Program-made: the position numbers and the translations under genes
Notes under the pieces: model-generated
The model's database searches: none
What the model was told of the DNA's origin: nothing
What the model saw: only the letters and a program-made list of their open reading frames with translations
In this document: in pieces, positions 31,901-41,300 of the stretch
Layout: each line of letters starts with the position of its first letter
How positions within the stretch are numbered: the first letter of the stretch is position 1
Assembly: GCA_023052935.1 (NCBI GenBank)
Contig: CM041292.1
Location: forward strand, 112,373,436 to 112,437,435
Direction: 5' to 3'
Length of the DNA: 64,000 nt
DNA from: Piezodorus guildinii
Taxonomy: Eukaryota > Arthropoda > Insecta > Hemiptera > Pentatomidae

Positions 31901-34900
31901 CCAGGTTTCGGATACTACTATAATGTGATGAAAGCTATCTAGAAAATACTGTTGGAATTCATCATAGTGGGCAGTAAGGGATTGTGCATTGATGTGACAA
32001 GATGTAAAGATATTAGTCATAACTAATGTGGGATATGGAATAGCAGAGAAAAGGTCGTAGGCTAGGAAATAGGTTATCAAGGACAATCTGTATGAAGTTA
32101 TATAATGATAGATGAAATAAGTAAGTGAGAGTCCTATGAATAATTTGGATGAACAAATTGGAATATTCTACAAAAAATATTATAGCTCGAACAGACAGAT
32201 AACCGTAATTTACATGAAAAAATCTGGTGCGGGCAACACACTACTTTCACTTACCTCCATTTTTAAAATCAATGAAAAAATTTTCAAATACAGTTAGAGA
32301 TAAAAATACGTTAAACTATTAAAGAATTAATTAAATTGAATTTCTATAGAAACATGTGTTTAATTAAAGAATCTATTATGTAATTATCTAAAATAATCAG
32401 TTAGTTTTGTCTTCTTTTCATCACTCTCTATTAACTTTTAAAAGCTTGTGTATGAGATAGTATTTTTTTCTAAAATCTTTAGCTTTCCAACAGTATATCA
32501 TACATGTATATTACTGCTCTTATGTTCAAAAACAAAAAATTGCACTAAATTTTTTTTTTCAGTTTTCTCCTTTAGTTGTTTTTTAAATTCGCACAACTTA
32601 CATGTTTACCTGTTTTTTATCAATGGTAACAAGATAATATAGTTATTTTTATAGAATCAACAAAATTAAAGGTACATTAGAGGAAGAAAATTTAAAATAT
32701 CGGCATTTAAGCTCTGTCAGACCATTTTAATCAGAATGAAATCTACATGATATTAAGGCCATTAGATTTTCCATTGATATAGCGAGTTTAATCAAAATCG
32801 TCGGAACCGTTTTTGAGAAAATCGAAAAAAGGTGTAAAATGCATTGTATAATGTGGCTCTTCTGGTAAGCTCATTTTGATGAAAAATGTTTTGTAACGTC
32901 TCGAGCGTATATTTGTCTTAAATATGAAATTTCAGTTTTATAGGACTTTTCGTTTCCACCGGGAGTTACCACACACACACAAACACACACCTTTTTGCGG
33001 CACGAAAAATAATTATAGTTGCATAATAATTATAGTTGCTTTCCAACTATTCCGCAGAATAATTATAGTTGCTTTCCAATAAAGGAAAGTAACATTATTG
33101 ATGTGCCATATAAGAACAAAAATTACAAAAAAAATATCCTCAGTAAAAAAATTGAAAAAAAAAGTATAAATAAATAAATAATCTTGTGGTGACTTTATGC
33201 CATAATTCAGCTGAAAACATCCTAGTCAGATGGTTTATTTATTATGATAGCTGGGTAACTATCAGACTTGCGACACCTGAACCTGCCTCCGCTGAACCAG
33301 ACGTATTTTATGTTGGCAGATACCTTTTTCTGACGGGCTAACCAGTAGAGTACGGCAGGAATAATGAGACCAAAAAGTTTTTCGGCGAAATAAATAAAGT
33401 CAAATCAGGTTTTATAAATAACTACCAAATGATTAAGTGGTCTGATGGGAAAATGGTCTTCCTGGATCAGGATGTACAAGTTAGATGGACATAGCATTTT
33501 CAGGAATTGCTAAACCCCAGTGAAAATTACGAGTATCCTGTTATGGATTTTCAAGATACTGAGAATGACCATGAAGTAAACCCACCAGATTCAGAGGAGG
33601 TTGGCTTGATTGTTGACAACTTTAGGAACAACAAGGCTTCCGGTTCAGATGGCATACCAGCGGAGTTTTTGAAGTTTGGTGGGTCATCACTGGTTGAGGA
33701 GTTGAATCGATAGTTAATATCTGGGAGACCGAAAAACTTCCGGAGAGCTATAAGGAATCGGTCATTATTCCTAAAAAGGTGCCTCTGCAGATTACAATAA
33801 TTATTGGCGAATTAGCCTCCTGAATGCGGCATACAAAATATTTTCAGTTGTGCTCTATAACCGAATTGTGGATTTTGTGGAACCTTATTTAGGCGATTAC
33901 CAGGAGATTTTAGGAAGAATAGGTCAACTATTGACCAAATATTCTCTTTGAGACAAATAATGGAAAAAACAAAAGAATTTAACAAGACTGTATGGATCCT
34001 TTTCATAGATTTTAAAGCCGCTTATGATTCCATCATAGAAAAGAACTCTACCTGGCAATGAAAGAGTTAGGAATTCCACCGAAAATAATCTGACTTGTTG
34101 CTTGTTCTCTGAATGAGACCAAGTGAAAATAAATGGGAAGCTGGGCCAACCTTTTGCAGTGAAGTCAGGTGTTAGGCAGGGTGACCCCCTTTCCCCACTT
34201 CTGTTTAACATCGCCCTTCAAGTGGTGGTCAATAGAGCAGGGCTTAGTCAGTCGGCACCATTTTTAATAAAACAACACAAGTCCTTGGATATGCTGGTGA
34301 TATGTATATGTAATATCATAAAATTATTGTACTTATTAAGAGAGGTTTCTTTAATAAAATCATTCCTAACCAACTTCTACAATAATTTTATTAATATGAA
34401 ATCTCATGAAAAATGATACATTTTATCAGCTTACTTATATTCTGATATCTCTGCAGCAACATATGGAAGAAATTTAAACAAATGGACACTGCCAGACGTT
34501 TCTTGGTCTTCAACATTTACAATAATTTCCTGAATTTCTGCCTCGGTAGGAACACAGCCTGAAATAAACGAAAAAAACATTAAGAACAACGATCAAAATT
34601 GCTAATGACAACAGTTTATTTAATTTTTAAAGTATAATTACCAAGTGACCTTAAGATTGTACCAACTTCTCTAATATCCACAGTTTTGTTACCTGCGTGA
34701 TCAAATACCTCAAAAGCTTCTACAATTTTTTTTTCCAGATCGTTTGTTATCAGCGCTATTCAAAGATAGAGGAAGATTAAATATATATTCACAAAAATTC
34801 AACCCAAATAAGTATATCTTTACCTTCTATATCTTGTGGTTTTGGTGGAGCTGCTTTTCCTCCTGGTGCAGCTTTTTTTGGGCTTTGACCAGCTGTTTCT

Positions 34901-34911
34901 GTTGTTTTCAT
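19747..34911 (-). CDS. DRC8: dynein regulatory complex protein 8 (EF-hand, EFCAB2-like), 4 exons
   Basis: Coding exons are 34824-34911, 34642-34755, 34435-34558 and 19747-19981, read on the minus strand. All junctions are GT/AG and phases match (1, 1, 2), giving 186 residues. The short N-terminus is Lys/Pro/Gly-rich (KKAAPGGKAAPPKP). EF-hand-like units follow: EAFEVFDHAGNKTVDIREVG (about 42-61), a second near VNVEDQETSGSVHLFKFLP, then AFQTIDKDNKGFITKEYM and DPDSGHVNYEYY. The loops are degenerate and several calcium ligands are missing, as in vertebrate EFCAB2, with which the length and the sequence EEGEPF agree well. DRC8 is a subunit of the nexin-dynein regulatory complex of motile cilia and flagella. 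In an insect this implies a sperm-tail role. It starts 343 bp from the divergent hnRNP U-like gene. The last intron (14453 bp) is a retrotransposon nest. The calls are mine from splice signals; no transcript data were used. Confidence 0.9.
20048..20085. repeat. (AC)n(TC)n microsatellite
   Basis: Compound dinucleotide tract directly before the CR1-group element. The (TC)n part matches the (CT)n at that element's 3-prime end (22741-22762). Confidence 0.8.
20086..22460 (+). pseudogene. CR1-group endonuclease-reverse transcriptase remnant
   Basis: The reverse transcriptase (21059-21709) has RPIPKKSKPREPSDYRPIAV, VSLDFTKASDLVDHDIL (motif A with Phe to Ser), SGVPHGSVLGPL (motif B with Gln to His) and HMFADDICIW (motif C). 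The C-terminal part (21928-22460) has QRVLNAAIRFIFGTKRDEH and GWLRTKEYRRLNLMCLARK. There are multiple stops (20252, 20345, 20731, 21708) and frameshifts. Confidence 0.75.
20086..22762 (+). mobile_element. CR1-group LINE (first family), 5-prime truncated
   Basis: Begins inside the endonuclease (VYRPPKGGYLTDLEE, LGDLNADPSG) and continues through KHAPLKTYKRQKTGPSPWM into the reverse transcriptase. It ends with a hairpin AGGGCC-TTA-GGCCCT (22703-22717), then ACAATAAAAATCTAATCTAATC and (TC)n. There is no poly(A) tail. The short terminal repeats after a stem-loop are the style of the CR1/L2 group. It lies in DRC8 intron 3, antisense to the gene. Confidence 0.75.
22766..22830. repeat. (TA)n microsatellite
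   Basis: About 60 bp of TA dinucleotides following the CR1-group element tail. Prone to cruciform formation and to length error. Confidence 0.9.
22985..23345. repeat. 21-bp minisatellite with about 105-bp higher-order unit
   Basis: Units resemble TTTCCATTTCAAATGTAACC. The variant TTTAACCCTTTCCAAAGCAA recurs at 23041, 23145 and 23251, so groups of about five 21-bp units repeat as a block every 104-106 bp. Open frames of about 84-117 codons on both strands come from the period being a multiple of three and are not genes. Confidence 0.85.
23741..25896 (-). mobile_element. R1-clade LINE in (GT)n of repeat R, truncated both ends
   Basis: Minus-strand parts, in order: endonuclease pieces (VDIAILSQQYRDVDGPW, GDFNAWANAWDRKY), then after an internal deletion near 25400-25490 the reverse transcriptase. 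That has KAPGPDNILNIALK, SYRPISLLDTAGK, GVPQGSVRGKLFW and LGFADDLAIIIRGK. The C-terminal pieces follow, down to YYLTQLLTGHGCL. The flanks are GTGTGTAT (left) and TGTGTGTG (right), the (GT)n tract of repeat R. Unusually, the 3-prime end is missing: the copy stops in the C-terminal domain that the 1-440 copy carries in full. Confidence 0.75.
26279..28396 (-). mobile_element. Jockey-clade LINE, 5-prime truncated, with target duplication
   Basis: The poly(A) tail appears as T-rich 26279-26303 on the plus strand. Upstream on the minus strand lie a 3-prime UTR and a reverse transcriptase. TTTGATGAAC flanks both sides (26269-26278 and 28397-28406), a 10-bp target duplication inside repeat R copy f. 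The clear duplication and tail suggest a fairly recent insertion. Confidence 0.85.
27181..28382 (-). pseudogene. Jockey-clade reverse transcriptase, frameshifted
   Basis: An open stretch of about 340 codons (28382-27360) carries KLPLRKSPGYDLLTPQIL, SYRPISLLPILSKIFEKLLL, FGFRPQHSTVHQ, AFLDIAQAFDRVWY (motif A) and AGVPQGSVLGPVLY (motif B). The frame then shifts and FADDTAIL (motif C) continues in another frame toward WCNAWRIKVNESKC. The endonuclease is absent because of 5-prime truncation. Confidence 0.8.
28491..32160 (-). mobile_element. CR1-group LINE (second family), nearly full ORF2
   Basis: Minus strand: endonuclease near 31544-32086, linker near 31104-31577, reverse transcriptase near 30045-30867, and a C-terminal domain ending NPKKC at 29242. 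A long AT-rich 3-prime UTR follows, with a repeated block (ACAATTCTTCAATGTATG at 28760 and 28990). The end is AAAGGGACTTGTCCCAG followed by AATAAATAAATAA-type repeats (28497-28535). Two more 3-prime ends of the same family lie at 55430 and 63440. Confidence 0.75.
29242..32086 (-). pseudogene. CR1-group endonuclease-reverse transcriptase, broken
   Basis: The endonuclease has NIFTSCHINAQSLTAHYDEF, VVSETWLKPSIPSSQV and DRTDCRGGGVGLYIHDNL. The reverse transcriptase has [49 protein letters not shown] (motif A) and GVLQGSSLSPILFAVYINDLP (motif B). Motif C is replaced by a GATA-rich microsatellite near 30060-30100. The C-terminal part has IRFIFGIYRDTS and SLWNSIPSNIRYSQTLSTFK. At least three frameshifts. 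Confidence 0.75.
32223..33002 (+). repeat. repeat R copy g (right-truncated)
   Basis: Starts TCTGGTGCGGGCAACACAC after GAAAAAA, and runs through the core to the (CA)n tract and CCTTTTTGCGG. The terminal part after the microsatellite is missing. Confidence 0.85.
33003..33190. repeat. short tandem motif AATAATTATAGTTGC
   Basis: Three copies of a 15-bp motif, two of them extended by TTTCC, at about 33005-33080, then A-rich sequence. Function unknown. Confidence 0.6.
33191..34305 (+). mobile_element. RTE-like LINE remnant
   Basis: Heavily decayed. Recognisable parts are NFRNNKASGSDGIPAEFLKF (33620-33680), WETEKLPESYKES with a stop nearby, then GVRQGDPLSPLLFNIALQVV (motif B region, 34150-34225). 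A second, older RTE-type family, distinct in sequence from the 735-3930 element. Its 3-prime side stops about 130 bp from DRC8 exon 3. Confidence 0.65.
34435..34558 (-). CDS. DRC8: DRC8 exon 3
   Basis: Acceptor TTTATTTCAG, donor GTAAGC. Encodes CVPTEAEIQEIIVNVED through FLPYVAAEISEY. Without splicing, the frame would hit TAA at the donor (TATAAGTAAGC), so the exon must be spliced to exon 4 to continue. Confidence 0.9.
34642..34755 (-). CDS. DRC8: DRC8 exon 2
   Basis: Acceptor TTGAATAG, donor GTAATT. Encodes the first EF-hand-like unit, KIVEAFEVFDHAGNKTVD to TILRSL. The calcium loop reads DHAGNKTVDIRE, lacking the canonical D-x-D-x-D pattern. Confidence 0.9.
34824..34911 (-). CDS. DRC8: DRC8 exon 1
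   Basis: ATG at 34909-34911 encodes MKTTETAGQSPKKAAP and ends PKPQDIE plus one base (donor GTAAAG). This start was chosen because it is the first ATG reading into exon 2 and the promoter gap lies directly upstream. Confidence 0.85.
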
Positions 34912-35254
34912 GTCAAATGAGTTTTGATAGGCAAAGAAAATCTATTTATTCGTTTGGTTGGTTTCTATGAAGAACTTGTTTGATTCCAAGGCAACGTGTT
35001 ATTGGAAGAAATTGTTTACTTCAAATAAAGCGCCAGCGGTTTTCTGACATATCAAGTAGGCTTTGGAATATTTCTGTGGCCTGCTGGCGGCGTTAGGTTT
35101 GGCTAGTGTTTGCATGTATGGTTTGTTTTGGTTCGGTCTGTGCCGGGCTCCTTGAAAGTGTCTGTTTTCTGTTGATGTTCACTCGGAATCGTAAATTTTC
35201 TTTATTGTGAAAAACATTGTACCGGACTAATTAAAATAGTTTACTATTTTAGAA
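34912..35254. promoter_or_regulatory. bidirectional promoter between DRC8 and hnRNP U-like
   Basis: The 343 bp between the two divergent ATGs must hold both 5-prime UTRs and both start sites. It is free of identified transposons, unlike nearly everything around it. It contains an X-box-like site (34982-34995), an ATTGG (CCAAT) motif at about 35002-35006 and a GC-richer core (35030-35150). The TTACTATTTTAG just before the plus-strand ATG could be a 3-prime splice site of a 5-prime UTR intron. Confidence 0.6.
34982..34995 (-). promoter_or_regulatory. candidate RFX X-box
   Basis: On the minus strand GTTGCC-TT-GGAATC, which matches the RFX consensus RYYNYY-N(1-3)-RRNRAC at 11 of 12 positions (T where A is expected near the end). 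It lies 71-84 bases upstream of the DRC8 ATG, the usual place in ciliary genes. Confidence 0.45.
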
Positions 35255-35384
35255 ATGAATCCCTCCAAGCTCAAAGTTGTTGAACTTAGAGCTGAATTAG
35301 CATCCCGTGGGTTAGATACTAAGGGCAATAAAGCTACTCTTGTTGAAAGACTAAATGAAGCTTTAGACAAGGAAACAGGAGGAG
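35255..35384 (+). CDS. HNRNPUL1: hnRNP U-like exon 1 (SAP)
   Basis: [20 protein letters not shown] then [15 protein letters not shown], a complete SAP helix-turn-helix. Donor GGAG|GTAAAT, phase 1. First ATG of the frame. Confidence 0.9.
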
Positions 35385-38300
35385 GTAAATATATTAGAAT
35401 ATATTAATGAATGGCTTTTATTATAAGTTCAGTGTTATCACAGTTCATACATTTTAGCGTTAGAGAGTTGTTTTGAATACGGAGGTGGTAGCTTCTTGCC
35501 GCCATTTTGGCATAGCGTTTGAGGGGGAATTGATTAGTCTCAACTGGAAGCCTTATAGTCGGCTTTAGAAGATTATTATTTTTTTTAATAATTAACTTAT
35601 TTCTCAAAATTGTCCATAAAAGTATCCAAAATGCTAATTGTTTAAATCAGTTTTGATTATAATATCTCTCTTCTCTAGCATCCTCAGAAAAATCATTGGA
35701 CAAAACTGACAATGGAAATGCTTCAGAAAGTAATGAAACTGAATTGAATGAGACTGCAGGGGATGTATCTCAGTCTCAGTTAGAGGATCCTGATCTTATT
35801 GAAGAGACTAACACTAATTCAGAATTGGAATCTGAAGAACCTATATCTGGGAAGGTATGTATGGTCTTGTTGGGTGTATAATGAGTAAGAATGCTGTTAT
35901 AATAAATACTTTTCATGTTACTTTTGTGCATTGCTACATTCTATTTACATTTAAAATTAACTAAGGCAACTTTTCTATCTGATTTTGAGTATTATCAATT
36001 TCATTGTGTTATAGTCTTTATCATATCAATAGAAGTGCTGGTGACCCTTGTTTAGTTATTACTTATTGTTTTATTGTAAAGTCATTTGTATTGATGATGT
36101 AAGTTTTTTCCTGAGTATATGTTTTTTTTTTTGTTTTTTTATTCATATTTAGATGTATTTAAGAAACATATTTTGCTAGCTATTAAACATTTGTTTGTGA
36201 AGTGTTATGATTTTGTTTGTATAGCTGACATTGTTTTCCTAGATTATTTGCATGGAACTTATTCTGCAAGTAATCAGTAGTTTTATTTATTTATTATAAA
36301 TTTATTTTCTAACACTAATCAAGATGTTTAATGTATCATATGAGGCTGGCTTAAAGTTATATCATATATGTGTTTGTGCTTATGAGACTCTACAATTGTA
36401 GGAAAAAGAATTACCAGTTCAACCTGAAAAGAATTTTGAAGGTGAAAGTAAACAATGTACTGAGAGTGAAGAGACTCCAGTCGAGAATTGCCAGGAATCA
36501 TCTGAGGCTCAAAATCCTGAAACCGAAGAAAATAAACCGGATACGAGTGATATTGTAGAAAAACAAGAATCCATAAGTGGTGATAAAGAATCTGATCAAA
36601 ACAAAGTAAGTTAATTTCTTATTATTCATAATTCCTACCTCATACATAGAGGTAGTCCTGAGATTTTTTCTATCTTATCCCATTTAAAAAATTCAGTTTT
36701 TATTATTTTCACCTAACTTCCTTTTGGGACATCAAATGAAACTCCCAAAATGTTAAATATCTACACCTAAGATAACCTTACTAGAAAGTGCTAGCTTTAA
36801 AATATACCAACACCCAATAGATCCTTTTTATTTTTGCTTGTTACCTAACCTTAATGTAAATTAAATTTTAATAATCAACAAAACTTACCATAGAATCAGT
36901 TAAATAGTAACATAACTTATTTAATTTAAACATATTAGTGTTCTAAACTGAATTCCTCATTGTGTCCTCCATTTACAATTATTTTTTTTCAACATTCTTC
37001 AACAAAAAGATTTTGGCTCATGTTCTTCCTTTGGCCATTGCATACTTTTCCCTTTAAAATGTTTCCATCATTTAGCTACCTTGCTGGCACTTTTTTCTGC
37101 TTGTTGAAGGTATATGGATGGGTTCGCCTTTGTCTACTTCTTGTATGATACATGAGTTGCAAGTAGGTGATCATCAACCCTTTTAGTGCCGGATGATGAT
37201 TTATCGTCGTTTGCTGCACTTGCTAAAAGTGCCAACAACAATATATTGTTGTGCGTATAATAGCGCCTTATTCTTCGCTCTGCAAGAAAACTTTATCTCA
37301 AAATAAATTAATAAATGATCTAATTTAATTGTAAATAATCAAATTTTGTTAGCAATTTGTAAACCGGTTTGGGTCTGACATTTCACACATTCTATTTCGG
37401 AATGTGCTCAGACTCTGTTTACGCTGGAGGTATAAGATAGACACTTGGCACCAGACACTCTTCTAGGCCCATAGTCAAACTGTTTATAATAGATTGAACT
37501 CAATTTATTTATTATTTACAATTGTGTTATTCATATGATTTTCAATTGATATTGTAGAATTGTCATCATTGCTTTATTCTCAATTTTGTTCCGAATACAC
37601 GGTATTTTTTAGCATGTAAATATCATCTGTAGTTTAATTTTTATATGCGTTTTTTCAAATCATTGCATATTTTTCAAATTCGGCCAGTTATTTTTGCATA
37701 GAAACTAAAATGGTTAAGTAATGTGTTGGCAGTTTGTCTCGACTTATTGTTGCATGATTTAATAAGCTGAGAAGCTTTTCTCATCATGGGTTCTGCTCTA
37801 TTCTATATGATCATCATTGTTGTATGTTGTCATAATAATCTTTATTAGGATACATATTTTTATGAACAAAAACTAACAGAGAAACATACAATACTCAAAA
37901 CCAAAATAGGATTTATTTATATTTCATTTTATTTTTATTTATATCTATTGTATTTCAAACAGATACTTGTTTTAAATTTTGATAGTAGGATTAGACATAT
38001 CTAATCAATATCATTATGTATGTACCATGCTTAAAAAAAGTCTGTATTTGCTTGAAACAAATAATAAAAGTTTACAATCCTTCAAATTTGGAAACAGTTT
38101 ATCATTGTTTATGATCCTTTAAAAAAAGCAGTGGTAGACACATTGTTTTGGACGAAAATCTTCTTGGTTCGGGATTGATGGCAGTTTTAAATGTCTCCTT
38201 GGGTTGCTGTGGTGTCAATGACTGATTCATCTTGCACTGGAAAGCCTTGTACACACTGGTAGACCTTGTTGCTTATTTTCGCTCTGGGAAATTTAGAGAC

Positions 38301-41300
38301 GGTTTAAGCTTGAGACAAATATGTGGCCTATAGATAACTTTCTTTGTCTTGATAGCATTTGTACTATGATGTGAATTTCTCGGTCTCGTCGTCGCAGAGT
38401 CCATGAATGACTTGTGTTTTCCATGGATATTTTGTGTGGATTAAGTGCATGTTTTGCACTAATTGCAATTGAAAGTACACAAAAATGTAAGCATCGGTGA
38501 ACACGCAAATCTCTTCCAGAAGAACCTAGATTCAGTAATTAATACATTTAGATTGGAATACGCCATTGGTCTTTAAAATTTGATCTGGCTTACGCCATCT
38601 GTATTTGAAGATTTACTTCTAATGATTGGAGGGTTAATAATGTAGGAAGATACAAATTTTAGAGATATCCAAGGGAAAGGACCCACTCGTAGTATTTTTT
38701 GTTTTTGGCTTTGCATCTAGAGATTCTTGGAACATTATTCTGTTCGTCTGGGTTTTGTAGTTGAGCCTTGTAACAACCCACAGTTAATATGAAGAATGGT
38801 AATCTTCAATTAATTTTGACACTTTATCCTTTTACCAAATGTTTAAACAAATTAATTTAAAGGCAAATCTGAGACAATGTACACTACTTAAAAGCTAGAG
38901 AAATACTGGGACATGTCTCTCTACTAGATGCCAAGTGACGTCCATACTGCCAAAATGTGCCTAATGAAGATTCTGGATGTACAAAAAAAAATTTATATAC
39001 ATGTTTCCTGTGTATTATTCTTATTCAGATTTTTCAATATCTAATAGATTAAAAAATAATAATTTTTGAGGGCCTTTTACTCCAGCCCTATTTATTTTGC
39101 TACAATATTTGGCTTCAATTCTGTTAATGTTGCTATGTTTGTGAAATATTTACTAATGATTGCTGGGGTTGCCATATGGCCTATCATTTCTGCTTTTGTT
39201 TAATTGCTTTTCACTCATTTATTTTTACCTTTCTTCTGTTCCTTTCAAAGTAGTAAGGAATTCGATGGGCCATCAGATAGTCCCTCACTAACTTTCATGT
39301 TTTTGGTTTATTATTTTCAGTAATGAACCTCTGTAATCAACCTAAAATAAAAAATCAAATATTACCTTCCTCAAATTTTGGTGGCTTACGTTTTAAGATT
39401 GGAAGAACTCGAATAACGATTAGAAAAAAATCTGTTTGTCTGTCTTACATGGTATTTCTCCAAAACTACTGGACAAATTTTATTTTTAAATTTGCCACAT
39501 AAATACTAGAGCATGCAATGATGATCCTTACCCCTAGAAGTTGATATCACCAAGGTTTTTTTTTTTTAAATGGCAGCCAATTAAAATTGATTTAATTCAA
39601 TAAAGCAGTTATTTTTTAAGATTGAGAAAAAAATCGTTAGTGTTTGTTAACCAAAAACCGCGAATTATTATAAAAAAGAATAGAAAAACTCAGTTATGTT
39701 TAAAGATATCCAAAAATGTGTACAGAGTTTTAGAATCAGTAAAGCAGGATAAATGAAAAAGGAAAAAGAAAAAAAAATTGAAATATTTTCCAATTTTCCT
39801 TATTTCTGTTATTTTCGAAGTTAGAAAAAAATGTATAAGTGTTTTTAAAAAAAAAAATAATAAAAAATTAAAATTTTGCCTATAAATAGGCCCATTCAGT
39901 TATGTTTTAAGATACAGAAAAATATATAAAGAGTTTTAGATTCAGTAAAGCGTAACAAAAAATTTTTAACTGTATATTCAAGTCGCACATTATAATTGAT
40001 ATAATTCCACCAAAAATTGGTTATTATTGAAGATAAAGAAAAATCGAAAATATTTTCGAGATCAAGACAACAGGATGAACAACGAGTAAAAATGTTAATG
40101 AAAAATTAATTTTAAATGGCCAAGGCACCACAAGCAAAAAATTTGTTTCTTCCAATTAATAATACCAAAATAATTTGTTTTTTTGCATGTCCTCATTAAT
40201 ATATATACACACACTCATGCATATATATAATTTTAAATGAAATTAGTGATTGATATGGGTTTTAATTAATATTTACGTGGTCTTGGCTAAGGTTAAAAAC
40301 TTCATATTCTATTTGATACATGTTACAATGAATGAAATCTAAATCTAAAATTAACTTAAACTATTAAAAAATTGAAAATATAAAAATTTATAGTTTACAT
40401 GGTTCCATTCTGTTCTGTTGGTTCATATTTCTTGTTCTTCAATAGATGTCTTGTAGTGAAGCTCTATTTCCATGATGACTAGAATTTATAGCATGATTTG
40501 ATAGTTGGTGGCATAATCCATTCCCCGTGAACACGCGTCCGTGCTCTCTAAGGCTTCACTACATAAGAGAGCCATTGTCGGAAACCACGCCGTGTTATTC
40601 CTGCTCTACTGCGCATTTTGATTCTCTTATCTGATTGGCTGATGCCTTCTTGATCTTCTTTCTTTATTATTTTTGCCTACTTAATATATCACAACAGTGT
40701 GTGTGTGTGTGTGTTTTTCCTCTTAGTGCTATTTCATAGAGAATTAAATTTTCTATAAAATGAAAAAAGAATCATTAAAAATTTAAATGAGAACTAGTAG
40801 ATATATAGCATTTTGAAATTAGCAGTAGTGTTATTTATCCATTTTATTTAGATTATTGCTTTTCATATTAGTTTATTGCCTATAAACAGTTATACCTAAA
40901 TATTTATTTGAAAATAATAAACAATTGTGTAAGAATTTGCAGCGTTTTTAGCCTTCATAGCTATTGTCTCTTATAATCAATTATATTCCACATAGGAAAA
41001 ATTTTTGTTATTGATTTTTAACTTTCTTGAAGTCATTGATTCATTTTATTTTTATAAATTAGGAAAGTGAAGACTGCCAGATGGAAGAAACAAATGTAGA
41101 GTCAATTAAAAAGAAGGGATTTGAGAATGAGCCTGAGGACCATGTCAAGATGGAGCATGATAATGTATGTATTGGGATAAATTGATTTGTTATTGATCCA
41201 CCTCCTTATTCTAAAACTATTTAAAAGATTTATTTATAGACTTTTTCTACCATTTAAAGTTGTTGTGTATTTGAGATTGTGTAGTGCTCAATAACCATAA

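Noticed and set aside
34123..34416. 97-codon ORF starting MKINGKLGQPFAVK as a host gene
   Set aside because: It contains GVRQGDPLSPLLFNIA, reverse transcriptase motif B of a decayed RTE-like element.
35404..35607. 67-codon minus-strand ORF inside hnRNP U-like intron 1
   Set aside because: Antisense open frame without motif or splice support.
37180..37500. possible piggyBac-like MITE (CCCTTTTAGTGCC near a TTAA-like site)
   Set aside because: No matching inverted right terminus or second TTAA could be found.
38293..38508. 71-codon minus-strand ORF with several Cys/His
   Set aside because: The Cys/His spacing fits no zinc-finger pattern and there is no supporting context in the intron.
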